Source: Prorocentrum cordatum
Lineage: Eukaryota > Sar > Dinophyceae > Prorocentrales > Prorocentraceae
Length of the DNA: 64,000 bases
Direction: 5' to 3'
Assembly: GCA_963575745.1 (NCBI GenBank)
Contig: CAUYUJ010020749.1
Location: 251,640 to 315,639, forward strand
A program made the position numbers and the translations under genes. Positions 12,393 through 23,829 of the stretch are shown here, one piece after another. Every line of letters starts with the position of its first letter. The stretch's first letter is position 1. The notes under the pieces are model-generated. The model worked only from the letters and a program-made list of their open reading frames with translations. It was not told the DNA's origin and ran no database searches.

Positions 12393-12568
12393 TAGTAGCC
12401 ACGGTCGTCCGCAGGCCACGAAGTGAAGTGTCCGAACGTCATAGGGCGGGAAGCTGGGTGTGGGTGGTGGCGAAGAGTCGTGTGGATATTTGGTAGAGCT
12501 TGCACTGCCCCCCCACAAAGTGGGGGTATTGGCTGGCGTCGCATGAAAACCCTGGCACTGGTGAGAAC
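12393..12568 (+). repeat. diverged right-hand fragment of the 773-bp unit
   Basis: TAGTAGCCACGGTCGTCCGC onward matches the last ~175 bp of the 773-bp unit. It carries several substitutions (for example GCAGGCCACG for GCATGCCACG), unlike the nearly identical tandem copies. It is therefore an older paralogous piece, not the displaced end of copy 4. Confidence 0.75.
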
Positions 12569-12589
12569 ACTGAGCGTTCGGGTAAAGTG

Positions 12590-12595
12590 ATTGTT

Positions 12596-12645
<50 letters not shown>

Positions 12646-13125
12646 CCCCCGACCCACCCGCGACCCACGCGCGACCAACCCTCGACCCACCCGCGACCCA
12701 CCCACGACCCCCCCGAGACCCACGCGCGACCGACCCTCGACCCACCCGCGACCCACCCGCGACCCACGGGAGACCCACCCGCGACCCACCCGCAACCCAC
12801 CCCGCGACCCACCCGCGACCCACCCCGCGACCCACCCGCGACCTACCCGCGACCCATCCCGCGACCCACCCGCGACCCACCCGCGACCCACCCCACGACC
12901 CACGCGAGACCCACCCGCGACCAACCCGCGACGCACCCGCGACCCCCCCGAGACCCGCCCGCGACCCTCCCGCGACCCACGCGCGACCCATTCGCGACCC
13001 AAACGAGACCCACCCGCGACCCACGCGCGACCCGGCCCGCGACCCACCCCGCGACCCTCCCGCGACCCACCCCGCGACCCACCCCGCGACTCGCCCACGA
13101 CCCACCCGCGACCCGCCCCCTCACG
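12590..13125 (+). repeat. (GTT)n followed by (CGACCCACC)n minisatellite
   Basis: GTT trinucleotides fill about 12596-12645. Then 9-12-bp units of the type GCGACCCACCC run to about 13125. The poly-Gln, poly-Val and Arg-Asp-Pro frames here are repeat by-products. Confidence 0.9.
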
Positions 13126-14154
13126 CTTACCCGCAAGTGCGGGGTGTACAGAACAGGGGGGGCGCATCCGTCCTCGATCGGCGTGCGTCCGACTAGCCGC
13201 CTGAAGGACTATAGACAAGCGCGTTGCACTACTCGCAAAGTGACTACTCGCAAATGGCCAGGATCCGCCGAGGGGGATTTACGACCAATTGCATCGAGGC
13301 AGACGTTTGTTTTCAGGACCTTTTTTGAGCAGGCACGTTGCGAACAGTGGAACGCTCTCGGTGAGTGTACCCCCGCCTCCCTTCTGCTGTCCTGAGCGAC
13401 CTGCATCGCCTGTGACCCCTCCCTTCGAAGGCCCCGGCGGCCAGCAGCTGCAGGGACGCCGCGGGGGAGCCCGGGGCGGAGGCGCCCGCGCGCGCGGACA
13501 GGGCGCCGCCGCCCGGGCGCGCGCGGCCGCGCCTCTGGCTGCGGGGCGGCCGGGCGGCGCTCGGCAGGGGGGGGGGTCCACCGGCGACCCTCGGGCCTTC
13601 CCATGGCCCCCCTCCGCGGCCGAGCAGGTCCCTGGTGTTTGGCTCCGTACACGCGGTTGGTGCTCCCAGGGTCTGGAAACGGGCTCCAGAAGGCGAAATC
13701 GAGGACAAACGATGGGATTGAAAAATCAGACCCGAGACTTCCGGCGACCACTTCCCCACGACTGGTTTCTCATTCCGAGCAGTACTTTGACGGTCCAGAG
13801 GCCCAGCAAGGGCCCCGGCGGGAAACCGCAAACGATGAAAAACGACCGTCCCGATTCTTTCAAGACTCCGGACGTGAAAGGGGCCCAGGGACACAAACAA
13901 CTCCGCCGACCCTGTCGGCGTATGTTAGGGGGTTCCTCCTCGTCGTTTGCGTCGTTGTCTCCGGCTTCGTCGTCTCCTCCTTGTCTCCGTCAATCGTCGT
14001 CTCCATCGTCACCCGTCTCCTTTCTGGGCCTTACTCTCAGCGTGCGCCAACCAAAGCGAAATTGAGCAACATCGTAGCTGAAACGGAGGGAAGCCCCTTC
14101 ATTGTGATCCCTTCCCCGCTCGGAGGGGGTGTCCTGGGCGTTGGGTTCCGGAGG
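13126..14154. other. GC-rich spacer with one GACGGTCC repeat
   Basis: 13440-13620 is extremely GC-rich. A copy of the ~150-bp dispersed repeat lies at about 13740-13840 on the + strand. TCGTCGTCTCC-rich sequence lies near 13940-14010. No gene recognised. Confidence 0.4.
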
Positions 14155-14600
14155 GGGGGGGCGGGGTCGCCACCTAAATACGCATCCCGCCCGGGCGGTC
14201 CCAGGGCCTACGAAAGCCCCAAGACGTCAAATTCCGTAATTTCCCGCAGGTTTTATGCTCCAAGACGACCCAAGAGACCCCCAAGATTGCACCAAGACGG
14301 CCCCAAGTCCTCTAAGGGGTTCCCAACATGGCCCAAGAGGGCCCCAAGACGGCCCCAGACGCCTCCGAGACAGGTCAAGAGGCACCCCAAACGGCTCCCA
14401 GAGGGTGCCCAGACGGGAGATCCGAACAGACATCTCGAGCCATCGCCCCCGAGAAGCTCTCAGGAGGCCAGAGGCCTCCAAGACGCCCCCAAGTCCTCAG
14501 GAAGCCCCCGGAGGCCACCAAGGGGCTCCCCAAACAAACTGCCCACCAGAGGCCCTCGAAAGCGCTCCGAAGAAACCCCAACAAGAATCCCCTCCGCCCC
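14155..14600 (+). repeat. copy of the 'CCAAGA-GGCC' dispersed repeat
   Basis: It opens with a G8 run and GCGGGGTCGCC, then many GGCCCCAAGACGG, CCAAGAGGGC and similar blocks. Composition and order match the family at 2340, 43435 and 47341. Confidence 0.55.
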
Positions 14601-14743
14601 CTGCTCCGCACCCTCCTCCTCCCGTTCCCCCGCCTCGTCTTGATCGTCCTCCATCTGCTCATTGCCCTTCTCGACCTCCTTCTGTCCAAACTTCCCCTCC
14701 TCACCCTCCTCCGCATGAGCTTCCTCATTGTCCCCCTCCTGCT

Positions 14744-14765
14744 TCCGTAGCCATTTTGGCTCAAG
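14744..14765 (+). other. dinoflagellate spliced-leader sequence (genomic relic)
   Basis: All 22 nt, beginning TCCGTAGCCATT and ending TTGGCTCAAG, match the conserved dinoflagellate spliced leader with T at the degenerate first base. The next bases are GCTCG, not a GT donor, so this is the leader of a mature mRNA copied back into DNA and not an SL RNA gene. Confidence 0.93.
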
Positions 14766-15563
14766 GCTCGATTACCCCCGCGCGCGCGCGGTCCCTCGCA
14801 TGGCGATTGCAGAGAAGAAGTTTGCGGCAGTGATCCGGGCGGTGTACACCTTGGGAGTACGCAGGGACCTCACGGAGCGTCTACTGCAAGTCGCGGTCGC
14901 AGAGGCAGCCAAAGCCGCAGTCGGCGATGGAGAGAAGCAGTACGGCTAGGGCAGAGACTGCTACATCCTGTCGCAGTTTGAGCTGTGCAGGTCTGCAGGT
15001 CTCGCCTTGAACTACAGGGAGGACGAGAAGATGCCGAATGCCAAGGACATCCAGCAGGAGCTCATGTAGCGCGGCCAGAAGCAGTTGGCGCGCAGAGTCG
15101 AGGCGTGCAACAAGGGGCGCAGGGCGGTGGCGCACCCAGACGGGACGCTCGTCGAGCACTTGGCGCAGGCGTGGAGCCATTCTCCAGGTCCAGGTGGAGA
15201 AGATCGGCACGGTCAGCATGAGGCCCAGGAGAAGCTCCAGAATAAGCTCGATGGGAAGGTATTCGGCCTCCAGCAGCAGTTCGACAACCTACAGGGTGAG
15301 GTCCAGTTGCAGCTGGACATGGTCGCATCCCGCGCGGAGGAGGAGGAGCAGAAGAAGCTCCACGCCATGGTGTCAGAAGTTGGTCGAGCTCACCGCGCAA
15401 CAGCAGCTGCACCAGCCGATCCAGCAGCACGTGCAGCCCCAGGGCTCCGGTGCTGGCGGCCACAGTCAAGGTTCAAGACCTCCAGGAGCAGCTGGCGAAG
15501 GCGGAGCAAGCCTTACATGAGGCCGCGGAGTACGCATATAATTCCGGGTGGAGGCCCAATGAC
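14744..15563 (+). pseudogene. spliced-leader-tagged processed pseudogene of a coiled-coil-like protein
   Basis: The copy starts with the spliced leader (14744-14765), then a 34-nt leader and an ATG at 14800. The frame gives about 49 residues (MAIAEKKFAAVIRAVY...). It is then broken by in-frame TAGs at 14947 and 15067, exactly 40 codons apart. The same frame reads on through Gln/Glu/Lys-rich, coiled-coil-like sequence (EKLQNKLDG, FDNLQGEVQL, EEEEQKK). Frame switches occur near 15378 and again near 15455 (last readable piece VQDLQEQLAKAEQAL). No introns are apparent. The family is not recognised. The 3' end is set by loss of readable sequence; no poly(A) tract is seen. Confidence 0.75.
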
Positions 15564-15835
15564 TAGGCCAGCAGTCGGTTCAAGCAAGCGTAAGCCTTGG
15601 ACAGAGAGTACGTGGCGCTCGTCTTGTTCGGGTGGCCACGCGTGTGACAGCAGCCCTGAGGCGCGGGCCGCCGTTTGGCGGCAGGAGTGCGCTTGCGGCG
15701 CACGCGTCGGCGGGGCTTGGCTAGCACGGGACGAGGTCTCCCAGGTGGCGGAAGTGGCAGCCGCGCCACCCTGGGAGCCCCAGGTAGAGGACAGGGTCCG
15801 CTATCAGAGTCTCAAGAGTCTCCTCCCCCTCCTGT

Positions 15836-16340
15836 TCCACAGCGTCCTCCTCCTCCTCCTGCTCCTCCTGCTCTTCCTCCTCCTCCTCCTCCTCCTCCTC
15901 CTCCTCCTCCTCCTCACCCTCTCCCTCCTCCTCTCCCCCTCCTTCACATCCTCCTCCTCATCATCTTCATCATCCTCATCATCATCCTCATCATGCTCCC
16001 CCCTCCTCCCCCGCATGCTCTTGCCCGGGGGCTCCGCAACCTTCCATGACCTCGTCCTTCCCATCCTCCTCCTCTTCCTGCCCCTACTCCTCCCCCTCCT
16101 CCGCGTCCTTCTCTTTCTTATGCTTCTCCGACTCCCATTCTCCTCACTCTCTTACTGCTCCTTTCCCCCTCGTGCTCCCCCTGCCCCTGCTCCCCCGTCT
16201 CATTCTCCTCGGCATCCTCCTCCTCCCCCTCCTGTTGCTACACTGCGTCACCCGCCTCCTGCTCCTTCTGTTCCTCCTCCCCCTCCTCCTCCTCCTCCTC
16301 CTCCTCCTCCTCCTCCTCCTCCTCCTCCTCCTCCTCTGGT
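15836..16340 (+). repeat. CTC/TCC-rich low-complexity tract
   Basis: Interrupted CTC trinucleotides, nearly pure at about 15850-15930 and 16264-16335, with TCATCATC in between. The long + frame through it (to 16410) is mostly Leu, Ser and Pro from the repeat. Confidence 0.9.
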
Positions 16341-16789
16341 GACTTGGGGCCGCATCCGATCCCCTCCTCTGCCTTTTCTTGGTATCCTCCTCTCAGCGGC
16401 TCAAAGATAGGGCCCCGAGGGATGGGGCCCCAAGTCTTCGTCCTCGTCGTCGTCTTCAGGGTCGGCGGCACCCAGCGTAAGGCCTTCACACCAGACACAA
16501 GTCCCAGGATTCCCGATATGTTCTATATCTCCAGGATGCTCGTCTCCCTCTCCACTTCCCATATTTTCCATATAAATTCTGGGGAATCGACGCCTATGTT
16601 TGCCTGTGTTTTCTTGTCCCTCCTAAGCATGTCTCAGAGCGTTGCCGAATTGCCGGTTCGGCCTTGCTGACTAAACTCGTCCTGATGCGATCGAGATAGT
16701 ATCGGCCTGAACGTGTGGGGTTGGTGCAGGGCTTTCCGAGGGACCAAAACTGATTGTCGGCAACGCCCCCGCACCTACCACAAAACCAA
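16341..16789. other. unassigned spacer
   Basis: Mixed-composition sequence between the CTC and GGA tracts. No feature recognised. Confidence 0.4.
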
Positions 16790-16955
16790 GAGAAGGAGGA
16801 GGAGGAGGAGTAGGAGCAGTAGGAGGAGGAGGAGGCGGAGGAGGAGGCAGAGGAGGCGGAGGCGGAGGAGGAGGAGGAGCAGGAGGAGGAGGAGGAGGAG
16901 GAGGAGGAGCAGGAGGAGGAGGCGGCGGAGGCGGCGGAGGCGGCGGAGTGTTTTC
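16790..16955 (+). repeat. (GGA)n microsatellite
   Basis: AGGAGG trinucleotide tract grading into GGCGGA near 16920-16948. Confidence 0.9.
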
Positions 16956-17594
16956 GTGGCTACTGGGATTCAGAGCCCACCCCCACGGACGAGGTGAGCA
17001 GCTGCGCGGCGGCGCTGGGAGCGGCCTCGGCGTGGGCGGCGGGCGCGCCGACATTGGCGGCGGCCTGCCCCCGGCGACGGCGCGCGCGCGGGGGCCTCCG
17101 CGCGCCCTCCTCGAGAGGAGTGGCCCGCCGAGGGGGTCCTCGATGCCCAAACCTCCTCGAGTCATGAAAAAAACACATCGGGAGGTTTTTCACTATTCTC
17201 GGCCTCCCGGGGCCATCACAGGGCCTCGAGACCGTCAAAAAACAACTCGGGACGAAAATCTGGTCCCAAGGAATGTGTCGAGATCTCGGGGGTTGACGTA
17301 ATGAAAGGAATCATGACGTCGGGGGCCGAGTAAGACAAAGCCAGGGTGAGGACGAATTCGGATGCTGAGGAATCGAGACTCTCTGAGATCCGGCGGCTCT
17401 GGAGGATGTCTCGGAGCGCTCCGGAACGCTCTGAGAGCGCTCCGGAACGCTCTGGAGCGGATGTATCCTCGTCCTACAGCCCCGCTCGACCCTCGATCGG
17501 TCGGCTGCCCGGGCTCTGCTGCGGGACTGTGGCGGGAGGCCTGAGCGAACGCGTGTAACCCTTGATTGTGCCGCTCGCGCGCCGGCAGAGTATG
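16956..17594. other. spacer with a reverse copy of the GACGGTCC repeat
   Basis: The repeat lies at about 17195-17330 on the minus strand, including GGACGAAAATCTGGTCC and GTCGGGGGCCGAG. A small GCTCCGGAACGCTCTG tandem repeat lies near 17410-17455. No gene. Confidence 0.5.
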
Positions 17595-18560
17595 TGTGTA
17601 TATATATATATATACTATATATATATACAAGACTGCAGTGGCGCTTCGCGCCATGCACCTTGGTCCTTGGAGTTTGGTATGCAGGCGGAAATGGCAGGAA
17701 GGTCAAGCCGACAACTTAGCGATAACTCCTTGCTGCCTTTTCTGGCATCGCCGTTATGATAATGTTGTTCGTTGTCCTTCCTCCATGATTATTTTTCCTC
17801 ATTTTCGCCATACCCTGGGCATTCTCCCCATCCTCCTCAGCTCTTTTTGCGGAGGCTCCTCCTTGGAGAGCCTCTGGGGGCCTCACCAAAGTTCTCAGGC
17901 TTTCTTAAAGCCTTCTGGAGGCCTCCTGGGTGTGTTCTGGGGGCCTCTGGGGCTTCCTAAGGCCAACCTGCCTCTAACCGCGGTCTCCCTGAACACCCCA
18001 GTCACGATTTGGCATGCTTCGGAGGGTGTCTTGGGGCCATCTTGGGCCGCCATGGTGCTCTCTTAGGGCCATTTTGGACCCCTATTGTGCCGTTTTGGGG
18101 CTCTCTTGGACTGCCTGGAAGTCCTTTCGGATGGTTGTGGGGCGATTTGGGAGCCTCCCAGGCGGCTTTGGACGCCTAGGAGACCGCCGTCTTGGAGCGT
18201 CGGGAAGCCGAAAAGAGGAGAACCCCAAATGCACCAAAAACCTACATAGAATCAATGATTTGTCCCTCTTGTTGCCTTCTTGGGGGTGCTCTTGGAGGCC
18301 TCTTGGTACGTCTTGGAGCGATCTTTCGGGGTATGACGGCTTCTTGGAGCGCTCTTGTGCTGTCTTGGGGGTCTCTTGGACGTCTCCTGTGACCCCCCTG
18401 ATCGCCCTGGGTGTGCTGCGAAGGCTTGGCAAAACGCCCTGCGAGGCCCAGGGGGCCGCTTCGAGGCCCGTCCGGAGGGTCCCAAAGCTGCAGATCCCGG
18501 GGGTCCGGTTTTAGGGGGGGAGGGGACGGGTTTTCCCCCCGCCTGGGCTTATAAAGATAT
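17595..18560 (+). repeat. ~950-bp dispersed repeat, copy 1
   Basis: It starts at a TA tract followed by the hairpin GGCGCTTCGCGCC and CATGCACCTTGGTCC. It runs through CTTGGGGCCATCTTGGG-type blocks and ends in a G-run, GACGGGTTTT, CCCC stretch and GGGCTTATAAAGATATAGG. It matches 39122-40085 in the same orientation and order, roughly 90% identical by eye. The open frames across it are not conserved between copies. Confidence 0.85.
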
Positions 18561-19189
18561 AGGAAGATGAATATTCGTATAGTTCAACAGCCATGTGCCG
18601 ATTCCATGTCCAGAGCTCTGGGCAGCACTGCTTCCTTTTCTGCAATCCTGGGTGAACGAGATTTGTATCGATCAGACGACAATGTGATAAGGAAACACAG
18701 GCTGCCATCAGGGGGAGCGAGAGGATCAAGGTGGAATTAAGAAGTGGTGGAGGACGATGAGGATCATGAAGATCTGACCAAACCAGGTTAAAATCCATGG
18801 GTTGTTGGTGTACTTTGGCTTAAATAGTTTTAAACCCGTGGGGGTCGGGGAGGGCTACACCGTAGCCGACTGCAAACAAACCAGCAGGATTGGATACGGC
18901 ATTGTTTTGCTCACGCCAGCGCTGGACCTGGGTGCGGTACTTCCCAAAGGAACGTATCCCCGCATCGGAAGTCTTAGCTCGTCGGCGCCAGAATCGCCCG
19001 TCCTCCCACGACCCGAACCCATCCTACGGCTACCCGCCCGTCCCTTTCCTCAGGCTTGCTGCTGCCGTGGCAACGACATGACTTGAATAGATGGCTCATC
19101 GTGAGGGTCATATCCCTGCGCTCCCCTCGTTCCGCTGGAAGCCTTACCAACAGCTTCTCGTATTATCAGTCCTGTCGTCAGGAGGGCTG
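18561..19189. other. unassigned spacer
   Basis: Short frames only. The + strand at 18800-19086 has a 94-codon frame with no recognisable domain. Nothing else supported. Confidence 0.4.
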
Positions 19190-20965
19190 CAAGACGCTAC
19201 ATGGTTGCGAAGCCTGCACGAACCCAGGTGGAACAGTCTCGCTGGTCAGCACCGCTGCTCAGACTCCGTCTGGCATGCGAGCGACCTGCCTCTCCAACGA
19301 GGGCCCTGGGAGGCGAGCCCGCCAACAGTTCCCCGCTCTCCGACCCGATGACGATCGCCAAGGCATCGAACAGGCGCGCTCCGATCTCGTTGCGGCGATC
19401 GGCCTTGAGGTGGATCGTGTTCCTGGGGTCGCTGCGATCCTTTTTCTGACTTGACGATGCGACCGAGGTCCTGGAAGGGGAGTTCGCTGCGATGCGAGTA
19501 CAGGCGGTCCCTCGACTCGTTGAATGCGGCAATCGTCTCTGTGGCGCTGTCCCCCTCCAGGGCGGCGCAATACACCGCGGGGCCCCGCGGGAAGACCGCC
19601 GGCACGGAGTGCTCCTCCCCGAGAGCGGGGCCCCCCGCCAGCCCCTCGGGGTGGCCCGAAAACCTCCTCTCCCACGGAAAAAGAGGTAGCCCTACTGCCC
19701 GGACGGTCTCGGGCCCTCGTCAGCCCCCGCCCCCTTGCGCCGCGCCAGGGCGCGAAAGAACTTGCCTGAAGCATCCGCGGGGCGCCGCCGTGCTTCGAGA
19801 GCAGGGGCTGGCGCGGGTCCCGCGCCATCCTGTGGCCCCAGTTGTAGCGCCCGCCCGCGGTGCCCCCGGCGGGCCCTCGCGCCCTCTCGCACTGGGCCTT
19901 GCGGGCGTTGCACAGGACGACGTTCTCGCAGAGAAAGGGCGTGGGCTGGCCCCCCGCTGGGCACTTGCAGCGCTTGCCTGGGCAGAGCATCCCTGGGCGC
20001 CCACTGCTGGTGAACCACCCCGCCCGGTCTGCCCCGCAGCAGAGCCCCTCGGGCCCGTCGCTCTCCGAGTTCTCCGGGGGTCGGCGCCCCCCCTTTTGGC
20101 TGCGCCACCGACGGACGCAGCGCCCGCGCCCCGCGCAGACGCACCGCGCCCCGCACCAAGCCGCTCCAGGCGAAGGCCGCCGGGGCGACCCCCAGGGTGA
20201 CCGCCAGGCCGCAGCAACCGCAGAGGGGGCTGCCGAAAGGGGTGTGCTCTGTGACGTTGAGGCTGGCATGCGTCTACGCTCGCGTAGATGTAGCTTGCCA
20301 GGGCGGACGTCTTTGACGCACGGCACGGCCCTCCCCGCTCCGGGCAAGGAGAACCGCCCTCCCATCCGCGTCCTCCAGGAGGAGCCTGAGGTGGTGGGGG
20401 GAGCTGCAGGAGTGGACCGCCTTGTAGTGGAAGGCCTGGCCGACCCGGGCGGCGCTGGGCTGGGCCTCATCCCTGGGCCCCAGGCGGGCTCTTACGACCA
20501 CCGCGTGGTTTTTGCTCCGACGGCCCTTTGAACATCCCCCGAAAGAAAACAAGGTCGGGAAGAGGCACCCCTTGCCCAATTTCCCGCCAGTCCAGGTTCT
20601 CCAGAGGCATCGCCCCGTCGGGGCGGGATTCCGCCCCCTCCCTTCCCGCCATCCACCGCCACGAGAACAATGAACACATCAAGGTGTGGGCCCCCCGCTT
20701 TCGATAGTTCACCTCTCCCCTGTTCTGGGCGCTCTTGCGGAGTTCGTTGCTAGTCCCGTCGAAATGCTTGCCTGCGCGGGCCATTGCCTGAGCCACCCCA
20801 GCGGACGCGGGAAGAGCCCACTGATTTGTGAAAGACGCAGCGGCCGAGGACGGCCACCTCCTTCGCGGTGGTCAGCAGGAGCTTGGAGCACGCATACGGG
20901 AGCCCCTTGTGGGTCTGCAAGCCTTCTTGACCCTCTTGCCGCCCTTGGCCTGAGAACCTGGTGGT
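19190..20965 (-). pseudogene. unidentified protein-coding locus, split across frames
   Basis: Read from high to low coordinate, protein-like pieces follow one another in different frames. They include LPYACSKLLLTTAKE (near 20900), AGKHFDGTSNELRKSAQ and MPLENLDWREIGQGVPLPDL (20530-20780) and KNHAVVVRARLG to LEDADGRAVLLA (20330-20515). A Cys-rich piece with GLCCGAD, CPGKRCKCP and CENVVLC lies at about 19850-20060. YCAALEGDSATETIAAF and LFDALAIVIGSESGELL lie at 19300-19580. One frame change falls on an A5 run at about 20511-20515. Varied residue composition argues for real coding ancestry. It could be a decayed gene, a gene with unrecognised introns, or sequence errors. Family unknown. Confidence 0.4.
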
Positions 20966-22424
20966 GGCTGTGCCATTGCTAAAGAGCGTGCGCGCGAGCG
21001 AAGGACATGCAATGGCTGGCGTCCGAGTTGGGTGCTGCTGGCGACTGGCGAATCTACTCCTTTTCCTGCCACTCACTCGTTCTCCTCCTCCCTTCCCCCC
21101 GCCCCCCCTCCGAACACCCTCAAACCCCCAGAACCACCCAGCCCCTTTCGTCAACCTCACCCTTGCTAGGCAGCAGTATGAAAACCTGACCCATGCAAGC
21201 TGCAGGTCAGTGGTCTGAAGCACCAGCGGGGAACCCAGAGCTTGAAAAATGACTACAACCACGTGAACCCGTGACCGGGGTGTGAAACACCCCATCGTGG
21301 GTTGGATCCGCAGGTGCACGTAAGGCTGGTTTAGGTCGACATGGTGCTTTCCACCGTCGGATCGAAAAGTTTGATAAAGACAATGGCCAATCCGAATCGA
21401 CTAAAGTCATGGCTGTGTGTGTCCTCGCCACCGCTAACACCAACAAATGGTCGCATCGGTCGTTCTGGAAAACCATGTCCAAGAATGCCTGGTCCGTATT
21501 CTGCATCATCGCCAGCGATGGTCCGCAAGGGCTTCTAGGGGGCACGAGCGTCACCTGACCCGCCACCCGCCCCCCCTCCCGCCGCTCTTCCTCAATGGGC
21601 CCTGGAAGCGGCAGGGTCGAACTGTCTCTTGAGAGTGAAAACGGTGCAGTAAACTGTTCACCGAACCTGTACAAAAACGGTTCACCGAACAGGCCCAAGC
21701 AATCCGAGGATCCAAAAGACATCCGGAAGTGGATCCACAACGGCTCTGATCCGGCAGAACAACACTTACTCGGTGACGTACCCAACCGTTTCTGATCACA
21801 TGGCGAATCGATTCACGATCGCTCACTACAAACGAGCATGTTGAAAGAACTCACAATGCGAATGAGCTCCCCGAAACGCACATAATCAGGCACGAAGGAA
21901 CGGAAAGCAGGTTCGGGGACAAACGTTTGCGGTGAAAGGTGAATGTGGGGACAAGCGTGTTCAGTGACAGTAGCAGCGCCGAGCGCTAAGTGCGCAAGAC
22001 AGCACATCGCCATGCGCTCTGAAGCAAAACAGCGCGACGCGCTGAGCGAAGCAAGCGCACATGGTGGCATGGCGGGCCAGGATCAGCTGAGGATCGGAGG
22101 CCACGCGGATGAAAAAAAACAGCGCCACGCGCTGCGTGGCGCAGCGGTTCCCTGCGAGGTGCGATGCGACAGCGCCAGGCGCTGCGTGATGGGACAACGC
22201 AAGGCGCTATGGGAACTTCTGCCATTTCGGATGAGAGCAGTCGCCGTCAGTTGCAATTGTCTCTCCGCGCGACCCCCCATGAGCCTACGATACTGGCGAC
22301 GGTTTCATACATCGCAGCTCCCCAGGGGGCCACGACATCTCGACGGGATGCCCGTACTCTGAATACCTCAATCGTTTCGGGGGGGCCGTCTTGTACTCGG
22401 GGGGAGGGGAGCCCGAGAAAGGTC
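20966..22424. other. unassigned region with short palindromic words
   Basis: 22020-22210 contains repeated near-palindromes of the form AGCGCnAnGCGCT (about 22028, 22120, 22170), one of them inside a longer hairpin, GCGCCACGC/GCGTGGCGC. The rest is unassigned. Confidence 0.45.
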
Positions 22425-22570
22425 ACTTTACAAAGAGGAACGGATGGAATTCGGTGGTGTTCCTTTGAGAACGACCACTTTACAACCAGAACAACCCACG
22501 TTACAACCATAACGACTACTTTACACCCAAGCGGGGCTCTTTACAATCAAAGCGGCTACTTTGCAACCAG
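22425..22570 (+). repeat. 'CACTTTACAACCA' ~20-bp tandem repeat
   Basis: About seven imperfect copies of ACTTTACAACCA separated by 8-10 bp. The reverse complement family (TGGTTGTAAAGT) is found at 27535-27650. Confidence 0.75.
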
Positions 22571-23800
22571 CCTTTCCGAAGCGCGTGGGCGCTTCGCAAT
22601 GCCTTCTGAACCTTCTGAGCGTCTGAGCGCCCTGCAAAGGCTTCAGAACGCCTGAGCGCTTTGCGGAAGCTTATGAAGCTTCTGCGCGCCTGAGCGCTCT
22701 GCAGAGGCTCCTGAGCCTTCTGAGCGCCTGAGCGCTGTGCAGAAGCTTCTGAGCGTTCTGAGCACTTGAGCGCTGTGCAGAGGCACCTGAGGCTTCAGAA
22801 CGCCTGAGCGCTCTGCAGAGGCTCCTGAGTTTTCTAAGCGCCTGAGCGCTCTGCAAAGGTTCCTGAAGCTTCTGAGTGCCTGAGCGCTGTGCAGAGGCTA
22901 CTGATGTTTCAGAACGCCTGAGCGCTTTGCAAAGGCTTCTGGAGCTTCAGAGCGCCTGGGCGCTCTGCAGAGGCTTTTGATGCTTCTGCGCGCCTGAGCG
23001 CTCCACAGAAGCTTATGAAGCTTCTGCGCGCTTGAACGCTCTGCAGAGGCTTCTTTCTGAAGCTTCTGAGCGCCTGAGCACTCTGCAGAAGCTTCTGAAG
23101 CTTCTGCGCGCCTGAGCGCCTTGCGGAAGCTTATGAGCGCCTGGTTGGTCTGCAGAAGCTTCAGAGCGAATGAGAGCTCTGCTGAGGCGCCTGCGCGCTT
23201 GGGCGCTCTGCAGAGGCGTCTGAGCGCCTGAGCACTGCGCAGGGGCTTCCGAGCGCCTGAGCGCTCTGCAGAAGCTCATGAAGCTTCTGGGCGCCTGAGC
23301 GCTCTGCAAAGGCTTCTGCGCGCCTGGGCGCTTGTCAAAGTGTCCCGGGCGCTTGAGCGCTCGGCAGAAACTCACAAGGCTTCTGAGCGCCTGAGCGTCG
23401 TGCAGAAGCTCCTGAGCGCCTGGGTGCTTCGCAAAGGCTTCTGAGCGCCGGGGCGCTCTGCAGAGGCGTCTGACCGCCTGAGCGATTTGCAGAGGCTCCG
23501 GAACGCCTGAGCGCTCTGCTGGAGCTTCTGGGCGCCTGGGCGCACTGCAGAAGCTTCTGAGCGCCTGAGCGCTGTGCAGAGGCGTCCGAGCGCCTGGGCG
23601 CTCTGCAGATGCTTATGAACGCCTGGGCGCTTTGCAAAGGCGTCTGGGCGCTTGTGCGTGTTGCAGAAGCTTCTGAACGCTTGGGCGGTCTGCAGGGGCT
23701 TCCGATTATTCTGAGCGCTAGGGCGCTCTGCAGAGGCTTCTGATTAGTATGCGCGCTTGGGCGCTATGCAGACGCTGATGAGCGCCTGGGCGCTCTGCAG
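22571..23800 (-). repeat. 29-bp minisatellite, left arm
   Basis: About 40 imperfect units read CTTCTGAGCGCCTGAGCGCT then CTGCAGAGG on the + strand. Because 3 x 29 nt is 29 codons, long frames without stops appear on the minus strand with a 29-residue super-repeat (SGAQKPLQ..., LCRALRRSEA). Periodicity, not selection, is the simplest explanation. Confidence 0.9.
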
Positions 23801-23829
23801 AAGACCCATAAGCATCTGCATGGCGTTCG

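Noticed and set aside
14744-14765. SL RNA gene
   Set aside because: The leader is followed by GC and not a GT donor, and no intron or Sm-site region of an SL RNA is recognisable downstream.
15836-16410. Leu/Ser/Pro-rich protein in the CTC tract
   Set aside because: Simple-sequence translation; frames stay open because CTC-type repeats lack stop codons in several frames.
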